Below are positions 1-9,681 of a stretch of 50,754 bases of DNA, piece by piece. Within the stretch, counting starts at the first letter, position 1; each line of letters starts with the position of its first letter. Origin of the DNA: Flavobacterium sp. (lineage in GTDB: Bacteria; Bacteroidota; Bacteroidia; Flavobacteriales; Flavobacteriaceae); NCBI RefSeq assembly GCF_013822155.1, contig NZ_PNJW01000016.1, positions 1 through 50,754 on the forward strand, written 5' to 3'. The translations under genes and the position numbers were made by a program. The notes under the pieces were generated by a model. That model was not told the origin of the DNA. It worked only from the letters and a program-made list of their open reading frames with translations, and did not search any database.

Positions 1-137
1 TTCAAGTTTATTAAAAGAAAGGAAATTACAGAAAACTTCCGGATACCAATAATTTTACTATAAAAGGTTCATTTGGGTTCTATTTTTAAGTTAATTTTTA
101 CTTTATATATCTATTAAGCAATATTCTATTAAGAATG

Positions 138-170
138 TTGCTTTTTTTTATTCCTATTTTGTTACTTTTG
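138..170 (+). promoter_or_regulatory. Promoter of hppA
   Basis: The exact -7 element TACTTTTG (163-170) fits the Bacteroidetes TAnnTTTG consensus. A TTG at 138-140 lies 22 bases upstream as a -33 element. Transcription would start near 175, giving a leader of about 28 bases. The preceding 137 bases are AT-rich and hold no gene that I can recognise. Confidence 0.65.
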
Positions 171-202
171 CAACCGTTAAAAAAATTATAAAATACATTT
201 TT

Positions 203-2743
203 ATGGATTCAATTATGATTTATGTGCCAATAGTGATGGCATTAATAGGATTAGCTTTTATGGCTTTCAAAAGAGCATGGGTTTTAAAACAAGATGCCGG
301 TGATGGTAAAATGAAAGAGATTTCAGATTACATCTATGAAGGAGCTTTGGCTTTCCTGAAAGCAGAATACCGATTATTAGCCATATTTGTTGTTATTGCA
401 AGTGTTGTTTTGGCCGGTATAACTTTTTTACCTGGCGTTAAAACTCACTTATTAATAGTGGTTGCATTTGTTTTTGGAGCTTTCTTTTCTGCTTTAGCAG
501 GAAATATGGGGATGAAAATTGCAACTAAAACTAACGTAAGAACTACTCAAGCGGCTCGTACAAGTTTACCTCAAGCCTTAAAAGTATCTTTTGGAGGCGG
601 AACAGTAATGGGATTAGGAGTTGCAGGTTTAGCTGTTTTAGGTTTAACCGCCTTTTTTATTATTTTCTTTAACATTCTTTCCGGAGGTGTTTGGCAAGAT
701 ACTGAAGCGATGACTGTGGTTCTTGAAACATTAGCCGGTTTTTCTCTTGGAGCTGAATCGATTGCATTATTTGCTCGTGTTGGTGGTGGTATTTATACCA
801 AAGCGGCCGACGTTGGAGCTGATTTAGTTGGAAAAGTAGAGGCAGGTATACCTGAAGATGATCCAAGAAATCCTGCTACTATTGCAGATAACGTAGGTGA
901 TAACGTAGGTGACGTTGCCGGTATGGGTGCCGATTTATTCGGTTCGTATGTTGCAACTGTCTTAGCAGCTATGGTGTTAGGTAATTATGTAATCAAAGAT
1001 ATGGGCGGAAACATTGTTGATCAAGGTTTCGGTGGAATTGGCCCAATTTTATTACCAATGGCAATCGCCGGTTTCGGAATCTTATTTTCAATCATCGGAA
1101 CGATGTTGGTAAAAATCAATAGTAATGATGCCAAAGAAAAACAAGTTCAAGGTGCTTTAAACGTAGGAAACTGGGTTTCAATTGTTTTAACTGCTATTTC
1201 TTGTTTTTTCTTAGTACAATATATGTTACCTGAGGTAATGACCATGAAATTCTTCGGAGAAGAAGCTCAAGAAATTTCTTCACTTAGAGTGTTTTATGCT
1301 ACTTTAATTGGATTAGTTGTGGGTGGAGCTATTTCATCTGTTACAGAATATTATACCGGACTTGGTACAAAACCAGTATTGGCAATTGTTCAAAAATCGT
1401 CAACTGGAGCTGGAACAAACGTAATTGCTGGTTTAGCTACAGGGATGATTTCTACTTTTCCAACCGTATTATTATTTGCGGGTGCAATTTGGACATCGTA
1501 TGCTTTAGCGGGTTTTTATGGAGTTGCTCTAGCGGCATCTGCTATGATGGCTACAACAGCAATGCAATTAGCAATTGATGCTTTTGGTCCTATTTCTGAT
1601 AATGCAGGAGGAATTGCTGAAATGAGTGAATTACCTAAAGAAGTTCGTACGCGTACAGATATTTTAGATTCTGTGGGTAACACAACTGCTGCAACAGGAA
1701 AAGGTTTCGCAATCGCTTCTGCTGCGTTAACTTCGTTAGCTTTATTTGCTGCTTATGTAACTTTTACAGGAATTGATGGAATTAATATCTTCAAAGCTCC
1801 GGTATTAGCGATGTTGTTTGTAGGGGGTATGATTCCGGTTGTGTTTTCTGCATTAGCAATGAATTCAGTTGGAAAAGCGGCTATGGACATGGTATATGAA
1901 GTACGTCGTCAATTCAAAGAAATTCCGGGAATCATGGAAGGAACCGGTAAACCAGAATATGGCAAATGTGTGGAGATTTCTACAAAAGCTGCATTGCGTG
2001 AAATGATGTTGCCTGGTATCTTAACCATTGGTTTTCCTATCGCAATTGTATTATTAGGGAAGTTAGTTTATGCGGATAATAATCAATTAATTGCTGAAAT
2101 GTTAGGTGGTTATATGGCTGGGGTAACCGTTTCCGGTGTTCTATGGGCTGTTTTCCAAAACAACGCCGGTGGTGCATGGGATAACGCTAAAAAATCTTTT
2201 GAAGCGGGTGTTATGATTAATGGTGAAATGACATATAAAGGTTCCGATGCTCACAAAGCAGCCGTAACAGGAGATACTGTTGGTGATCCATTTAAAGATA
2301 CTTCTGGGCCATCTATGAATATTTTAATTAAATTGACTTGTTTAATAGGTTTAGTAATTGCCCCAATTTTAGGTAATGGTCATGCCGATGAAGCAAATAT
2401 GCCTTGTTGTTTTACTGATGCTAAAACTGAAATGACTTGTGCTCAAGGTAAATGTGATTTGTCTAAATGTGCCACGATGACCAAGGATGAATGTGCAGCT
2501 ATGTGCGAGAAAAATGGTTGTTCAGAGGAATGTAAAGCAAAATGTTTGTCTCAATATGATGCAGAAGGAAAGTATGTTGGTGGTTCAAATGAAAAAGTTT
2601 CAAAAGATGTTAGGGTTGAAATAATCAAAACAGATGAAACGGCAAAAGCGACAGTTACAACAACTGTAAATGGCCAAACTGAAACGCAAACTTTTGAAGG
2701 AACAGAAGCAGAAGTGAAAGCTAAGATTGATGCTTTGAAATAA
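203..2743 (+). CDS. hppA: Membrane-bound ion-translocating pyrophosphatase with Cys-rich C-terminal extension
   Basis: An integral-membrane pyrophosphatase that couples PPi hydrolysis to H+ or Na+ export. The family signature is plain: [11 protein letters not shown] near residues 204-214, then the acidic [20 protein letters not shown] stretch (about 219-238) that binds Mg-PPi, and the C-terminal [15 protein letters not shown] block near 690. In the [10 protein letters not shown] segment (492-501), Ala496 and Gly499 stand where K+-independent enzymes have Lys and Thr, so a K+-dependent enzyme is inferred. I cannot tell H+ from Na+ specificity. The normal family end is reached near residue 725. 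About 120 further residues follow: a segment with ten cysteines (about 735-775), then a charged, Thr/Val-rich tail. In solved family members the C-terminus is periplasmic. The gene stands alone, with its own promoter and terminator. Confidence 0.96.
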   Translation: MDSIMIYVPIVMALIGLAFMAFKRAWVLKQDAGDGKMKEISDYIYEGALAFLKAEYRLLAIFVVIASVVLAGITFLPGVKTHLLIVVAFVFGAFFSALAGNMGMKIATKTNVRTTQAARTSLPQALKVSFGGGTVMGLGVAGLAVLGLTAFFIIFFNILSGGVWQDTEAMTVVLETLAGFSLGAESIALFARVGGGIYTKAADVGADLVGKVEAGIPEDDPRNPATIADNVGDNVGDVAGMGADLFGSYVATVLAAMVLGNYVIKDMGGNIVDQGFGGIGPILLPMAIAGFGILFSIIGTMLVKINSNDAKEKQVQGALNVGNWVSIVLTAISCFFLVQYMLPEVMTMKFFGEEAQEISSLRVFYATLIGLVVGGAISSVTEYYTGLGTKPVLAIVQKSSTGAGTNVIAGLATGMISTFPTVLLFAGAIWTSYALAGFYGVALAASAMMATTAMQLAIDAFGPISDNAGGIAEMSELPKEVRTRTDILDSVGNTTAATGKGFAIASAALTSLALFAAYVTFTGIDGINIFKAPVLAMLFVGGMIPVVFSALAMNSVGKAAMDMVYEVRRQFKEIPGIMEGTGKPEYGKCVEISTKAALREMMLPGILTIGFPIAIVLLGKLVYADNNQLIAEMLGGYMAGVTVSGVLWAVFQNNAGGAWDNAKKSFEAGVMINGEMTYKGSDAHKAAVTGDTVGDPFKDTSGPSMNILIKLTCLIGLVIAPILGNGHADEANMPCCFTDAKTEMTCAQGKCDLSKCATMTKDECAAMCEKNGCSEECKAKCLSQYDAEGKYVGGSNEKVSKDVRVEIIKTDETAKATVTTTVNGQTETQTFEGTEAEVKAKIDALK

Positions 2744-2761
2744 TAGTTAAAGTTCAAGTAT

Positions 2762-2796
2762 AAAAAATGCCTCATAAATTTATGAGGCATTTTTTT
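2762..2796. terminator. Bidirectional terminator between hppA and the kinase gene
   Basis: A perfect 24-base palindrome (2767-2790, arm ATGCCTCATAAA) is flanked by an A-run on the left and a T-run on the right. It can therefore terminate both the rightward hppA transcript and the leftward kinase transcript. Confidence 0.92.
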
Positions 2797-2819
2797 ATAT
2801 GTAAATTATTGTGTTCGTT

Positions 2820-3434
2820 CTAAAATAAACCATTTAGTTCAGCATCAATTCGGTTAAGAATCATCCCTAAATCTTCCGGATTGTCAACAAAATTGATATT
2901 GTCAACATCAATAATTAAAAGTTTTCCTTTATCATAACTTTGAATCCAAGCTTCATAACGTTCGTTTAGTCTACTCAAATAATCAATCGAAATGGTGTTT
3001 TCATATTCTCGGCCTCTTTTGTGAATCTGATTCACTAAATTTGGAATAGAACTTCTTAAATAGATTAACAAATCAGGTGCTTGAACCATGCTTTCCATCA
3101 ACTCAAACAACGATTTATAGTTGTTAAAATCACGATTTGTCATTAAACCCATGGCGTGTAAGTTAGGAGCAAAAATATGTGAATCCTCATAAATTGTTCT
3201 ATCTTGAATGATTTTCTTTCCACTTTCACGAATTTGTAAAACTTGACGAAAACGACTGTTTAAGAAATAAATCTGTAAGTTAAATGACCAACGTTCCATT
3301 TGGTGATAAAAATCGTCCAAATAAGGGTTGTCAACGACATCTTCAAAATGAGGTTCCCATTTAAAATGTTTGGCTAATAATCGTGTTAAGGTGGTTTTTC
3401 CGGCTCCAATGTTGCCTGCTACTGCTATGTGCAT
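2820..3434 (-). CDS. Deoxynucleoside kinase (dGK/dAK family)
   Basis: A cytoplasmic kinase that phosphorylates deoxynucleosides for nucleotide salvage. The P-loop GNIGAGKTT is at residues 7-15. The family DRxxxED motif is seen as DRTIYED near 98-104, and the arginine-rich lid appears as HKRGREYE. Its 204 residues match the usual size. The start codon shares one base with the stop of the upstream gene (TAATG), so the two are translationally coupled. Substrate preference (dA, dG or other) cannot be read from the sequence. Confidence 0.9.
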   Translation of the reverse strand: MHIAVAGNIGAGKTTLTRLLAKHFKWEPHFEDVVDNPYLDDFYHQMERWSFNLQIYFLNSRFRQVLQIRESGKKIIQDRTIYEDSHIFAPNLHAMGLMTNRDFNNYKSLFELMESMVQAPDLLIYLRSSIPNLVNQIHKRGREYENTISIDYLSRLNERYEAWIQSYDKGKLLIIDVDNINFVDNPEDLGMILNRIDAELNGLF

Positions 3435-4225
3435 TATGGTAATCTAATTTGGTAAGTACTAATTTCGTTGTCTGTAAAAATAATCAAAAATTGGTCTTTA
3501 AACCGAAAACTTTGAAAGGTTTTTTTATCTAATTCGATTAAAGTACTTTTGTCTTCTTTAAGATTATAATAATATAGTTTGTTTTCCCATTGATAAATTA
3601 CTTCTTTTTCAGATAAAAATTGAATAGAAGTAAAAGCAGGTACTTTTCCTAAGCTAAAAACTTTTCCATAAACATCACAAGAATAAACAAGTTGTGTGTC
3701 TTCAATCCAATAAAATTGATTGAAATCTGCTTGGTAATATTGAATAGTTTTTTGAAAAGGTTGTGCTAAGGGTTGATGGGTTAATTTTAACAAATCAAAC
3801 AAACCCAATTGCATCGTTAACGAATTAAATACCCAAAGTCGATTTTGAGAAGCTAATCCGATGGCTGAAGCAACAATTGTTGTTGAATTTTTTGAAAACA
3901 AAATAATTTGGGATTCACTCAATTGATTATCTAAGGTAACGACAGTATTAAAACCTTCATAAAAGAGGACTATTTTTAATGGATTTTGCGAATCTACTTT
4001 ACTGATTTTTCCCAAATAAAGATTCTTGTATTGAAATAATTCAGCACCTTTTTGTTTGTAGAAAACATTGTTTTTGATGTAGTAATGAAATCCGAAAATA
4101 TCAGAATCAATGTATTCATTCGCTTCAATCGCAGTTGATGAAACAAATTGAGGGATTATTTTTTTCTCCTGTCCGGTAACGGAAATAAAAAATAAGAAAA
4201 AAAACGAGAATTGAACTAACTTCAT
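3434..4225 (-). CDS. Exported protein of unknown function, coupled to the kinase
   Basis: No recognised family. The first 18 residues are a typical signal peptide (hydrophobic FSFFFLFFISV, then a likely cleavage before QE), so the protein is probably exported to the periplasm or outer membrane. There is no lipobox Cys. The rest is a series of short beta-type segments rich in Tyr, Phe and Gln, with blocks such as LWVFNSLTMQLGLFDLL and FYWIEDTQLVYSCDVYG, which suggests a beta-propeller-like fold; that is inference. It is first in a leftward pair with the kinase, overlapping it by one base. No functional link between the two is evident. Confidence 0.75.
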   Translation of the reverse strand: MKLVQFSFFFLFFISVTGQEKKIIPQFVSSTAIEANEYIDSDIFGFHYYIKNNVFYKQKGAELFQYKNLYLGKISKVDSQNPLKIVLFYEGFNTVVTLDNQLSESQIILFSKNSTTIVASAIGLASQNRLWVFNSLTMQLGLFDLLKLTHQPLAQPFQKTIQYYQADFNQFYWIEDTQLVYSCDVYGKVFSLGKVPAFTSIQFLSEKEVIYQWENKLYYYNLKEDKSTLIELDKKTFQSFRFKDQFLIIFTDNEISTYQIRLP

Positions 4226-4308
4226 AATGGCTAAAGTACAATTAAACTGTCGAATATTAAAATGGTATATTTAACAAAACATTGGTAACAAAAATCTAAT
4301 AAACTCGT

Positions 4309-4316
4309 CATATTTG
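4309..4316 (+). promoter_or_regulatory. Probable promoter of the GLPGLI gene
   Basis: CATATTTG matches TAnnTTTG at 7 of 8 positions and has TTG at 4282-4284 upstream. Transcription starting near 4322 would exclude the earlier in-frame ATG at 4314 and supports the start at 4344. Confidence 0.45.
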
Positions 4317-4343
4317 TTTTGTAAAACTATAAAACGTTTAAAA

Positions 4344-5261
4344 ATGAAAACAATTATTGTCACCTTGCTTACATTGTTCACCGCGGTTATTAGTGCATTT
4401 GCCCAAGATTTTCAAGGAATGGCGGTGTATGAATCTAAAACAAGCACAGCTGATTTTAAATCTAATTTTGCCGGAAATCGGGATATTACACCGGAGATGC
4501 AAAAAACGATTGAAGAACGTATGAAGCAAATGTTTGAAAAAACATTCATATTAAATTTTGATAAAAATGCATCAATTTATAAAGAAGAAGAAAAATTAGA
4601 CGCACCCGGACAAGGTGGTGGAATGAGAATGATGTCAAACATGATGGGCGGAGGCGGAACTCACTATAAAAACGTGAAAGAAAAAATATTTACCGTGGAT
4701 AAAGAATTTTTCGGGAAAGAATTTTTGGTTAAGGATACGTTGCCAAAATTAGCATGGAAATTAGAAGGAGAAACGAAACAAATTGGGAACTACACATGTT
4801 TTAAAGCCACAGCTGTTCGGCCCGTAAGTCAGTCTGATTTTAAAAATTACAGAAGAAAAACAGAGGATAAAAAGGAAAGCGATAAAAAAGAAGAAGTTAA
4901 AGTGGAGGGTAAAACAGAAACTACAAAAACCACTAATTTGACTGATGGTTGGGATGTACCGAAAGAAATTGTTGTTACAGCTTGGTATACGCCGGATATT
5001 CCAATTAACCAAGGGCCTGAGAATTATTGGGGCTTACCGGGTTTAATTTTAGAAGTTAATGAAGGAAAAACCATTATTTTATGTTCAAAAATTGTGATGA
5101 ATACCAAAGAGAAAAAAGAAATCAAAGCTCCCTCAAAAGGAAAAGAAGTTACTCAAGCTGAATATGATAAAATTGTAACCGAAAAAATGGCAGAAATGCG
5201 TGAAATGAATCAAGGACAAGGTGGCGGAAGAACCATGCAATATAGAATGGGCGGACAATAA
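4344..5261 (+). CDS. GLPGLI family secreted protein
   Basis: A Bacteroidetes-specific exported protein family named for its motif, seen here as NYWGLPGLILEV in the C-terminal third. Residues 1-20 form a signal peptide ending in SAFAQ. Two Gly/Met-rich low-complexity stretches occur (GGGMRMMSNMMGGGG in the middle and GQGGGRTMQYRMGGQ at the end), plus a Lys/Glu-rich linker. The molecular function of the family is not established. The next gene encodes a TonB-receptor-like barrel 27 bases downstream, a pairing common in this phylum, so the two are probably co-expressed and may act together at the envelope. The chosen start excludes an upstream ATG that lies in the promoter and would bury the signal peptide. 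Confidence 0.9.
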   Translation: MKTIIVTLLTLFTAVISAFAQDFQGMAVYESKTSTADFKSNFAGNRDITPEMQKTIEERMKQMFEKTFILNFDKNASIYKEEEKLDAPGQGGGMRMMSNMMGGGGTHYKNVKEKIFTVDKEFFGKEFLVKDTLPKLAWKLEGETKQIGNYTCFKATAVRPVSQSDFKNYRRKTEDKKESDKKEEVKVEGKTETTKTTNLTDGWDVPKEIVVTAWYTPDIPINQGPENYWGLPGLILEVNEGKTIILCSKIVMNTKEKKEIKAPSKGKEVTQAEYDKIVTEKMAEMREMNQGQGGGRTMQYRMGGQ

Positions 5262-5288
5262 TTTAAATCAAATTCAATTTTTTTAGGA

Positions 5289-8015
5289 ATGACTAAAAAA
5301 CTACTTTTTCTTTTTTTACTTACTTCATTAATTGTTCAAGGTCAAACCATTCGATTAGAAGGTGTTGTTCAGGATACATTGCGAAAACCGCTTGAAATGG
5401 CTAATGTGATGGCTATTAATCAAGAGACAAAAGCAATGGATTCGTATGGAATAACCAACGATAAAGGACGATTTCAACTCAATCTAAAGCCGAATTCTAA
5501 TTATAAAATAAAAATCAGCTACATTGGTTTTCAAACCTTAGATGTTTCAATTGAAACAAAAACCGAAAATTTTCAAAAGGCATTTACTTTAAAAGAGGGA
5601 GATGTAAATTTAGAAGGTGTAGAAGTGGTTCATGAAATGCCGGTTTCCATCAAAGGAGATACTATTATTTATAATGCTGATTCCTTTAAAACCGGAACAG
5701 AAAAAAAACTGGAAGATGTGTTGAAAAAACTCCCGGGAGTTGAAGTAAACGCTGACGGTGAAATTGAAGTAGAAGGTAAAAAAGTAACGCAATTACTCGT
5801 TGATGGGAAAAAGTTTTTTGAAGGTGACACAAAGTTAGGAGCCAAAAATATTCCGTCTGATGCTGTAGATAAAGTACAGGTTTTAAGAAATTATTCGGAA
5901 GTTAGCCAGTTGCGTGGATTAGAAAATAATAACGATGACATCGCAATCAATATCAAACTTAAAAAGGGGAAAAATAAATTCTGGTTTGGAGATATTTCTG
6001 CCGGAATTGGTCCTGATGAGCGTTATATAATCAATCCAAAATTGTTTTATTACAGCCCGAAAACAAGCATCAATGTTTTGAGTAATTTCAATAATATTGG
6101 CGATGTACCCTTTTCTTTGAGGGATTATTTTAGATTGACAGGCGGTTCTCGAAACACGATTGGTAGAAATGGAACTAATTTCAATGTTTCTTCTAATGAT
6201 TTAGGTATTTCTACTCAACGAAACGACCGGGCAGAAGAAATTGATACAAAATTTGGGGCTGCAAACGTAACCCAACAAATGTCTAAAACTTGGAATCTAA
6301 GTGGATTTGCCGTTATTTCATCTGATAAAACAAAGATGAATACACAATCAAGAAATGAGTATTATGAGCCAAATTCTACTGAAGTCGAAACAAAGGAAAA
6401 CAGAAGTGACATTTCTAATTTGACTAACAATTTGGCTATTTTTAAAATTGGTTCAAAATATAAACCTAGTGCTAGTTTTCAGTTTGATTATGACATATCC
6501 TTAAAGCGTTCAAATCAAGAAGAAACAAATTTGGTAGAAACAACTTCTATTACAAATAATGTAGAAACGTTTAATTCGATTAATTCATTCAAAAAACAAG
6601 ACCCTTTGTCGTTAAATCAAAGTTTAAATATATTTTGGACACAAAACGAAAAAAGTACTTGGGCATTTGAAGTACAGCATTTATATCAGGATGAAGACCC
6701 TTTGTACAATCCAAAATTGGTAAATAATCCGTTTCCATTTCTTGTAGGTTTTGATGATAATCAAAGTTTTTATAACATCAATCAAACCCGTTTTGTCAAA
6801 ACAAATAGAATTGATGCCAAAGCAGATTATTATTATTCCCTTACTGCTAAAAGCAACTTAAATATCACTGTTGGAAACACTTATTCTTACCAAAGTTATA
6901 ATTCATCTATTTTTCAAATATTAGATAATGGATCCTCCTTGACATTGGAAGATGAGGCCTATAAAAATGATGTTCGGTATAGTTTTAATGATGCTTATCT
7001 AGGAGCACATTATAAATTTATAACCGGTAAATTTACCTTCAATCCGGGAATAAGTTTTCACCAATATACTACTTTTAATGAGCAATTAGAAACAAAAGTG
7101 AAAGATGATTTTTCAAGAGTTTTACCTGATGTTTTTGCTCAATATCAATTAAAAAAATCAGAATCGCTGACATATACGTACAGAATGAACAATGTTTTTA
7201 GTGATATCAATTCATTTGCTCAAGGATTTACTTTTAGTAATTTTAATTCCATTAACAGAGGAAATCGTATGCTGGAAAATGCATTGCAACAAACTCACGC
7301 CCTACGATATTTTAAATATAATTTGTTCAATTATACGACGATTTTCGGAAATTTAAATTATGTAAAAACTACAGATCCGGTTATCAATAGAGCTTATTTT
7401 AACGGAATTTACCAAACCAGTGAAAAAATGAATGCCGATTTCGAAAATGAAAGCATCAATGGAATGGTAGGTTATCAGCGTTCATTTTTGAAATATTATA
7501 AAGGAAATATTGGTTTAAACATGAATTGGTCAAAATTTAATACGCTACGGGTCAATCCATCAAATCCAACTAATCCGGAATTTGATTTTATTCAAACAAC
7601 AGAATCATTTAGTCAAACGTATCGTGCATCATTGGGGACTCAATTTAAAACTTGGCCAAATCTAGAACTAGGATATACCGTAACGCTTAATGATTACCAG
7701 GGAACAACTTTTAAAACGCAACAACCATTTGCAAAGTTAGATTACTTTTTTCTTGATGCTTTTTCTTTTAATGCAGATTATGATTATTATCAATATACAA
7801 ATTCATCCAAAACGGTAAATAACACCTATGATTTTTTAAACACCAGTTTGAGTTATCGAAAAAAAGAAGCAAAAATGGAATATAGGGTTGGTGTAACTAA
7901 TTTATTAGATACAAAATCATTAAACGATGACAGTTTTAATCAAACAAGTTTTAGAACTTCAGAATATTTAGTCCAACCAAGATATGTTGTGTTTTCTTTA
8001 AAATATAATTTATAA
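5289..8015 (+). CDS. Outer-membrane beta-barrel protein with carboxypeptidase-like regulatory domain (TonB receptor-like)
   Basis: Residues 1-18 are a signal peptide. Residues about 20-105 form a CarboxypepD_reg-like Ig fold, with the typical GVVQDTLRKPLEMANV and YIGFQTLDVSI segments. A plug-like segment follows (about 115-225: LEDVLKKLPGVEVNADGEI, then VTQLLVDGKKFFEGD). The remaining roughly 680 residues alternate polar and aromatic residues as in a large beta-barrel, ending in the strand-like VVFSLKYNL. This architecture belongs to the outer-membrane beta-barrel family related to SusC/TonB-dependent receptors. No clear TonB box is visible and no SusD partner is adjacent, so the transported substrate is unknown. 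It follows the GLPGLI gene, probably as one transcript. Confidence 0.9.
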   Translation: MTKKLLFLFLLTSLIVQGQTIRLEGVVQDTLRKPLEMANVMAINQETKAMDSYGITNDKGRFQLNLKPNSNYKIKISYIGFQTLDVSIETKTENFQKAFTLKEGDVNLEGVEVVHEMPVSIKGDTIIYNADSFKTGTEKKLEDVLKKLPGVEVNADGEIEVEGKKVTQLLVDGKKFFEGDTKLGAKNIPSDAVDKVQVLRNYSEVSQLRGLENNNDDIAINIKLKKGKNKFWFGDISAGIGPDERYIINPKLFYYSPKTSINVLSNFNNIGDVPFSLRDYFRLTGGSRNTIGRNGTNFNVSSNDLGISTQRNDRAEEIDTKFGAANVTQQMSKTWNLSGFAVISSDKTKMNTQSRNEYYEPNSTEVETKENRSDISNLTNNLAIFKIGSKYKPSASFQFDYDISLKRSNQEETNLVETTSITNNVETFNSINSFKKQDPLSLNQSLNIFWTQNEKSTWAFEVQHLYQDEDPLYNPKLVNNPFPFLVGFDDNQSFYNINQTRFVKTNRIDAKADYYYSLTAKSNLNITVGNTYSYQSYNSSIFQILDNGSSLTLEDEAYKNDVRYSFNDAYLGAHYKFITGKFTFNPGISFHQYTTFNEQLETKVKDDFSRVLPDVFAQYQLKKSESLTYTYRMNNVFSDINSFAQGFTFSNFNSINRGNRMLENALQQTHALRYFKYNLFNYTTIFGNLNYVKTTDPVINRAYFNGIYQTSEKMNADFENESINGMVGYQRSFLKYYKGNIGLNMNWSKFNTLRVNPSNPTNPEFDFIQTTESFSQTYRASLGTQFKTWPNLELGYTVTLNDYQGTTFKTQQPFAKLDYFFLDAFSFNADYDYYQYTNSSKTVNNTYDFLNTSLSYRKKEAKMEYRVGVTNLLDTKSLNDDSFNQTSFRTSEYLVQPRYVVFSLKYNL

Positions 8016-8016
8016 A

Positions 8017-8050
8017 AAAAACCCTGACTATATAAATATTCAGGGTTTTT
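8017..8050. terminator. Bidirectional terminator between the barrel gene and metK
   Basis: The arms AAAAACCCTGA (8017-8027) and TCAGGGTTTTT (8040-8050) pair over 11 bp around a 12-base AT-rich loop. A and T runs on the two sides suit both converging genes. Confidence 0.9.
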
Positions 8051-8071
8051 CTATAAATAATTGGCTTTGAA

Positions 8072-9322
8072 TTATAATCCAAAGGCACTTTTCACTTGAT
8101 TGACAAAATCTAATTTTTCCCAAGTAAACAATTCAACAGTCATTGTTTTATCTTCACCATTTGGCAGTTTAAACGTTTTGGTAACTGTCTCCGGTGTTCT
8201 TCCCATGTGGCCGTAAGCCGCAGTTTCACTGTAAATAGGATTTCTTAATTTTAATCGTTGTTCAATAAAATAGGGACGCATATCAAAAATTTCTTCAACT
8301 ATTTTACTGATTTCTCCATCTTTTAAATTTACTTTTGATGTGCCATACGTATTCACATTGATAGAAGTTGGTTTTGCAACGCCAATGGCATACGAAACCT
8401 GAACTAAAATCTCGTCACACAATCCTGCAGCAACTAAGTTTTTAGCAATATGACGAGTTGCGTAAGCAGCAGAACGGTCAACTTTTGATGGGTCTTTCCC
8501 TGAAAATGCTCCACCACCATGAGCTCCTTTACCGCCATAAGTATCTACGATAATTTTTCTGCCGGTTAATCCTGTATCTCCATGTGGTCCACCAATTACA
8601 AATTTACCGGTTGGATTAATGTGATAAGTAATATTATCATTGAAGAAATGAGCATATTGAGGATATTTTGCTTTTATTCTCGGAATTAAAATCGAAATTA
8701 AATCATTTTTAATTTTAGCTAACATTTCCGCTTCAGGAGCAAAATCATCATGTTGCGTTGAAATGACAATTGCATCAATTCGTTGAGGTTTGTTATCATC
8801 TGAATATTCTAAAGTAACCTGTGATTTTGCATCGGGACGTAAATAAGTAATTTCAGAATTTTCTCTTCTCAAATTTGCCAATTCAATTAATAAGGCATGG
8901 GCAATATCTAACGCCAAAGGCATATAATTTTCCGTTTCATTCGTAGCATATCCAAACATCATCCCTTGGTCACCCGCACCTTGCTCTTCTTTACTTGCTC
9001 GGTCAACGCCTTGATTAATATCTGCTGATTGTTCATGTATAGCCGAAAGTACTCCACAAGAATTAGCTTCAAACATGTACTCACTTTTTGTGTAACCTAT
9101 TTTTTTGATAACATCTCTGGCAATAGTTTGAACATCTAGGTAAGTATTTGATTTTACTTCTCCGGCAAGAATTACTTGTCCTGTTGTTACCAAAGTTTCG
9201 CAAGCCACTTTTGATTCAGGGTCGAAAGCTAAAAAATTGTCGATTAATGCGTCTGAAATTTGATCAGCTACTTTGTCAGGATGCCCTTCACTCACTGATT
9301 CTGACGTAAATAAATAAGCCAT
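8072..9322 (-). CDS. metK: S-adenosylmethionine synthase
   Basis: Makes SAM from methionine and ATP in the cytoplasm. Signature motifs are intact: [15 protein letters not shown] near residue 10, [10 protein letters not shown] in the middle, and the phosphate-binding [19 protein letters not shown]. The length of 416 residues is slightly over the typical 385-400. It is divergent from the metH-metF operon, so SAM synthesis and methionine synthesis share one 533-base control region. Its leader of about 125 bases contains a SAM-II-like aptamer, implying feedback by its own product. Confidence 0.97.
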   Translation of the reverse strand: MAYLFTSESVSEGHPDKVADQISDALIDNFLAFDPESKVACETLVTTGQVILAGEVKSNTYLDVQTIARDVIKKIGYTKSEYMFEANSCGVLSAIHEQSADINQGVDRASKEEQGAGDQGMMFGYATNETENYMPLALDIAHALLIELANLRRENSEITYLRPDAKSQVTLEYSDDNKPQRIDAIVISTQHDDFAPEAEMLAKIKNDLISILIPRIKAKYPQYAHFFNDNITYHINPTGKFVIGGPHGDTGLTGRKIIVDTYGGKGAHGGGAFSGKDPSKVDRSAAYATRHIAKNLVAAGLCDEILVQVSYAIGVAKPTSINVNTYGTSKVNLKDGEISKIVEEIFDMRPYFIEQRLKLRNPIYSETAAYGHMGRTPETVTKTFKLPNGEDKTMTVELFTWEKLDFVNQVKSAFGL

Positions 9323-9378
9323 AATGTAATTTTTATTAATTAATTAAATTAAAGAAAAAAATGAATTGCAAGGAATGA

Positions 9379-9401
9379 CTAAAGGAGAGTTTCTGCTTTA
9401 G
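9379..9401 (-). promoter_or_regulatory. Possible anti-aptamer hairpin in the metK leader
   Basis: On the leftward RNA, CUAAAG (9401-9396) is perfectly complementary to CUUUAG (9384-9379), extendable by a G-U pair. The first arm is part of the conserved GCUAAA core of the SAM-II-like aptamer, so this hairpin and the ligand-bound pseudoknot cannot form together. Inference from base pairing only. Confidence 0.4.
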
Positions 9402-9443
9402 CATTTTTTTACGAGGTTGCAATCAGTTCAAATTTTTCCTCTT
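9393..9443 (-). ncRNA. SAM-II-like riboswitch in the metK leader
   Basis: Read leftward, the RNA has an H-type pseudoknot in the SAM-II order. P1 is GAGG (9441-9438) with CCUC (9416-9413). Its loop contains AUUUGAACUGAUUGCA. After P1 comes CGU, an A-run, then the conserved GCUAAA (9402-9397). Loop CUG (9426-9424) can pair with CAG (9395-9393), and loop GCA (9420-9418) with UGC (9403-9401), giving the two-part P2. The arrangement GCA-P1-CGU-A-rich-GCUAAA is what I recall of alphaproteobacterial SAM-II aptamers. P1 has only four strong pairs, which lowers certainty. Confidence 0.7.
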
Positions 9444-9454
9444 TATTTCGAGTG

Positions 9455-9462
9455 CAAATGTA
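9455..9462 (-). promoter_or_regulatory. Promoter of metK
   Basis: Leftward TACATTTG is an exact TAnnTTTG -7 element. Transcription would start near 9449, just upstream of the SAM-II-like aptamer, giving a leader of about 125 bases. The -33 element is weak (a CAA on the plus strand near 9487). Confidence 0.6.
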
Positions 9463-9627
9463 TAAAGACTATTTGAATTGAAAAAACAATATTTGATTTT
9501 TATGATTTTAATGTATGGAGTTATTTAATCTGTCAAGTTTAATAAAACAGAAAATAAATTTATTAAAACGCAGTATTATAGATTTATAAATTATTTTAAT
9601 CTTGAAATATAATTATTTTAGAAAATA

Positions 9628-9658
9628 TTTCATAAACTAATTTTTCTTTATACCTTTG
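9628..9658 (+). promoter_or_regulatory. Promoter of the metH-metF operon
   Basis: TTTC (9628-9631), 19 bases, then the exact -7 element TACCTTTG (9651-9658). The inferred start near 9664 lies about 18 bases before the SAM-I aptamer. Between this and the metK promoter (about 9463-9627) the DNA is AT-rich with no gene or clear structure. Confidence 0.7.
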
Positions 9659-9681
9659 ACGCGTTCTTATATATGCTGTTT

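Noticed and set aside
1..137. Possible gene fragment at the left edge
   Set aside because: No frame with recognisable protein features; AT-rich upstream region of hppA.
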